A stretch of DNA of 64,000 nt, taken from positions 51,640-115,639 of the forward strand of contig JBFMBK010000009.1 of assembly GCA_040755295.1 (NCBI GenBank), given 5' to 3'. Position numbers and translations under genes: made by a program. The notes beneath the pieces are model-generated. The model did not search any database and was not told the DNA's origin. It saw only the letters and a program-made list of their open reading frames with translations. Each line of letters opens with the position of its first letter. The stretch's first letter is position 1. Positions 62,678-64,000 of the stretch are shown here, in pieces. Source of the DNA: Bacillota bacterium. Lineage in GTDB: Bacteria; Bacillota; Desulfotomaculia; Desulfotomaculales; Ammonificaceae.

Positions 62678-63625
62678 ATGTCTACTGATCTCGGAGTCGA
62701 AGAACGACGAGTTGCGATTGAAGCAATATCGACACTCGTCCACATTAAGCGAACGCTTATTGATCTTCTTCTTAAACCAGCCGGCGTTCCTCCAATGCTG
62801 GCGGAGCGGCTGTTTGGACGCCGTGATCCAACTACAAATAAACTATTAACTAAACGCCAGGTTGCCCCTCTTCTCCTGGATGAGTTGGATAAGTCTCCTG
62901 AGTACCGTAGTTCGATCCGCGCCATTCTAAAAATTACTTCTGAGTGGAATGCATTCCATCTTGCGGAAAATGAGTATGCTGCCCGCGCTACTGTACAAAA
63001 GGCCAGAGAACTTATGGGCACAGTTCGGCTTATGGAAGCTCGTGAGGCAGAGCAACGAGAGTTGGCACGACGCGAGGAATTAGCACGTTTAGCAAATGAG
63101 AAACAAACACTATTTCAAAAACACTCCGCTATTTTGCTCATGATGTTCAATGAAATGGTAAAAGATAACTCAGATCCGCACCAACGAGGCTTCTTGTTAC
63201 AGGAGTTGCTGACGAGGCTTTTCGACTTACACGAAATACCCGTTCACCGAAGTTTTCAGAGGAATAATGGTGCAGAACAGATTGATGGTGCATTCAAATT
63301 AGATGGATGGCACTATATAGTTGAATGCCGATGGCGCCAGAAGCTTTCTGATATCCGTGAACTCGATGGGCTGCTGGGACAAGTAAACCGGTCTGGTAAA
63401 CAAACACTGGGACTGTTTACATCAATTAATGGATGGTCCAGTAATGTGGTACCGCTTCTAAAGCAAAATCCCGATAAGTCCATTTTTCTTATGGATGGAT
63501 ATGACCTCCGTTCAGTACTTGAGAGACCACTATCACTCAAAGATTTTCTGAATGCCAAGTTGTCGAAGTTGAACCTTGATACAGAACCGTTTTATGGTGC
63601 ACTTCAGTATTTACAGGATCAATAA
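62678..63625 (+). CDS. Cassette gene 3: Mrr-like restriction endonuclease
   Basis: A 315-aa protein. The N-terminal half (1-160) is helical and ends in a charged coiled coil (EAREAEQRELARREELARLA). The C-terminal half has an Mrr-like fold: RGFLLQELLTRLFDLHEIPV (E176), EQIDGAFKLDG (D203) and YIVECRW (E216-C217-R218), then TLGLFTSINGWS. The lysine usual in the (D/E)xK motif is Arg, which may lower or change activity. AAAGGAG precedes the ATG. A gap of 96 bp separates it from gene 2; same strand and composition. Confidence 0.75.
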   Translation: MSTDLGVEERRVAIEAISTLVHIKRTLIDLLLKPAGVPPMLAERLFGRRDPTTNKLLTKRQVAPLLLDELDKSPEYRSSIRAILKITSEWNAFHLAENEYAARATVQKARELMGTVRLMEAREAEQRELARREELARLANEKQTLFQKHSAILLMMFNEMVKDNSDPHQRGFLLQELLTRLFDLHEIPVHRSFQRNNGAEQIDGAFKLDGWHYIVECRWRQKLSDIRELDGLLGQVNRSGKQTLGLFTSINGWSSNVVPLLKQNPDKSIFLMDGYDLRSVLERPLSLKDFLNAKLSKLNLDTEPFYGALQYLQDQ

Positions 63626-64000
63626 TGGAATAGAAACTGCCTGAGAAAAAGAGTACTGAGATACTACTGCTTCAAACTTTTCTCCCAATTCATGCAACTA
63701 TTCACTACTCTTTCCATCCCAGAACGATCAGAAAATAAGAGGAAAGTTCCGACTGGTGTGGAAATTGTTATTTAGGCTTTGAAAGAGAATTTAAATCTGG
63801 AGTTTCACTACTGAAACCGCAGGGGCGGCAGGCCCTAGGAGGGGAACAGTAAAAGAAATAAGTAGCCTGCCTCATACTGATCAATATGCCTGGGTGTAGG
63901 TTTTATCTGTCACTTGGCTTGTCCTGGTGAATGGTTTAATGTCAGCCATCCCAGTTCAGCAAAGGGTAATCATCAGGAACATTCTAACGAAGTAGGACTA
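63626..64000. other. AT-rich tail of the cassette, no gene
   Basis: No convincing coding frame up to the window end. A GC-richer strip at 63815-63850 holds AGGGGCGGCAGGCCCT, a short inverted repeat. The right boundary of the cassette cannot be seen in this window. Confidence 0.5.

Overview
The window looks like chromosomal DNA from a GC-rich anaerobic, probably spore-forming Firmicute (Clostridia, most like the Peptococcaceae/Desulfotomaculum-Pelotomaculum group). This is inferred from gene order and gene content: pantothenate-NAD-birA-coaX-dus-greA-lysS, then hpf-secA-prfB-transketolase-ftsEX-M23-S41, together with copper-amine-oxidase-like, LysM, GerMN, DUF2680 and DUF4445 proteins. No rRNA, tRNA or CRISPR array was recognised.

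Layout. 1-2.2 kb: a two-component system. 2.4-6.7 kb: a metal-homeostasis block, with a minus-strand fur-feoA-feoB operon behind a strong promoter and palindromic operator, a divergent MntR-like regulator, and two half-size GDT1-type (Mn/Ca exporter family) membrane proteins. 6.8-14.9 kb: envelope and secreted proteins (Yip1-like, subtilisin, a CxxCH lipoprotein, stalk-like, DUF4395, DUF2680, PrsW). 15-18 kb: a DUF4445 ASKHA protein, a siroheme-type reductase and DUF2225. 18-23 kb: a PQQ-like propeller, decayed TetR/ABC-2 genes, LysM and amidase proteins. 23.3-37 kb: a dense cofactor cluster (DUF2520, panBCD, nadABC, birA, coaX), then dus, an acyl-ACP-reductase-like protein, greA and lysS. 37.3-40.7 kb: a broken GAF/LuxR regulator, an unclassified structured leader, a secreted metzincin-like protease and a SurA-like protein, in more AT-rich DNA. 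40.8-44.8 kb: GerMN lipoprotein, a second two-component system, a GyrI-like protein and a cold-shock protein. 45-59.3 kb: hpf, secA, prfB (with a programmed frameshift), yitT, split transketolase, ftsEX, an EnvC-like M23 protein and an S41 protease. 59.3-64 kb: two ~265-bp inverted-repeat elements followed by an AT-rich three-gene cassette.

Two things stand out. First, a dispersed family of structured intergenic elements occurs in at least eight full, shortened or degenerate copies. Five of them end in a conserved tail and ribosome-binding site directly in front of a gene (amidase, birA, prfB, transketolase C subunit, M23 protein). The shortest intact copy folds into a long stem capped by a GCAA tetraloop, and a small hairpin at the left end shows a compensatory base change between copies. 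Second, the AT-rich cassette at 60.3-63.6 kb encodes an unrecognised protein and two different PD-(D/E)xK-like nucleases in a tight + strand run. It is flanked by MITE-like repeats and is a candidate undescribed defence system.

Intergenic regions also carry many short-word repeats (GTAATAG, CTCAGTC, TTCAAGG, GAGTTAC and similar), which appear to be a general feature of this genome.
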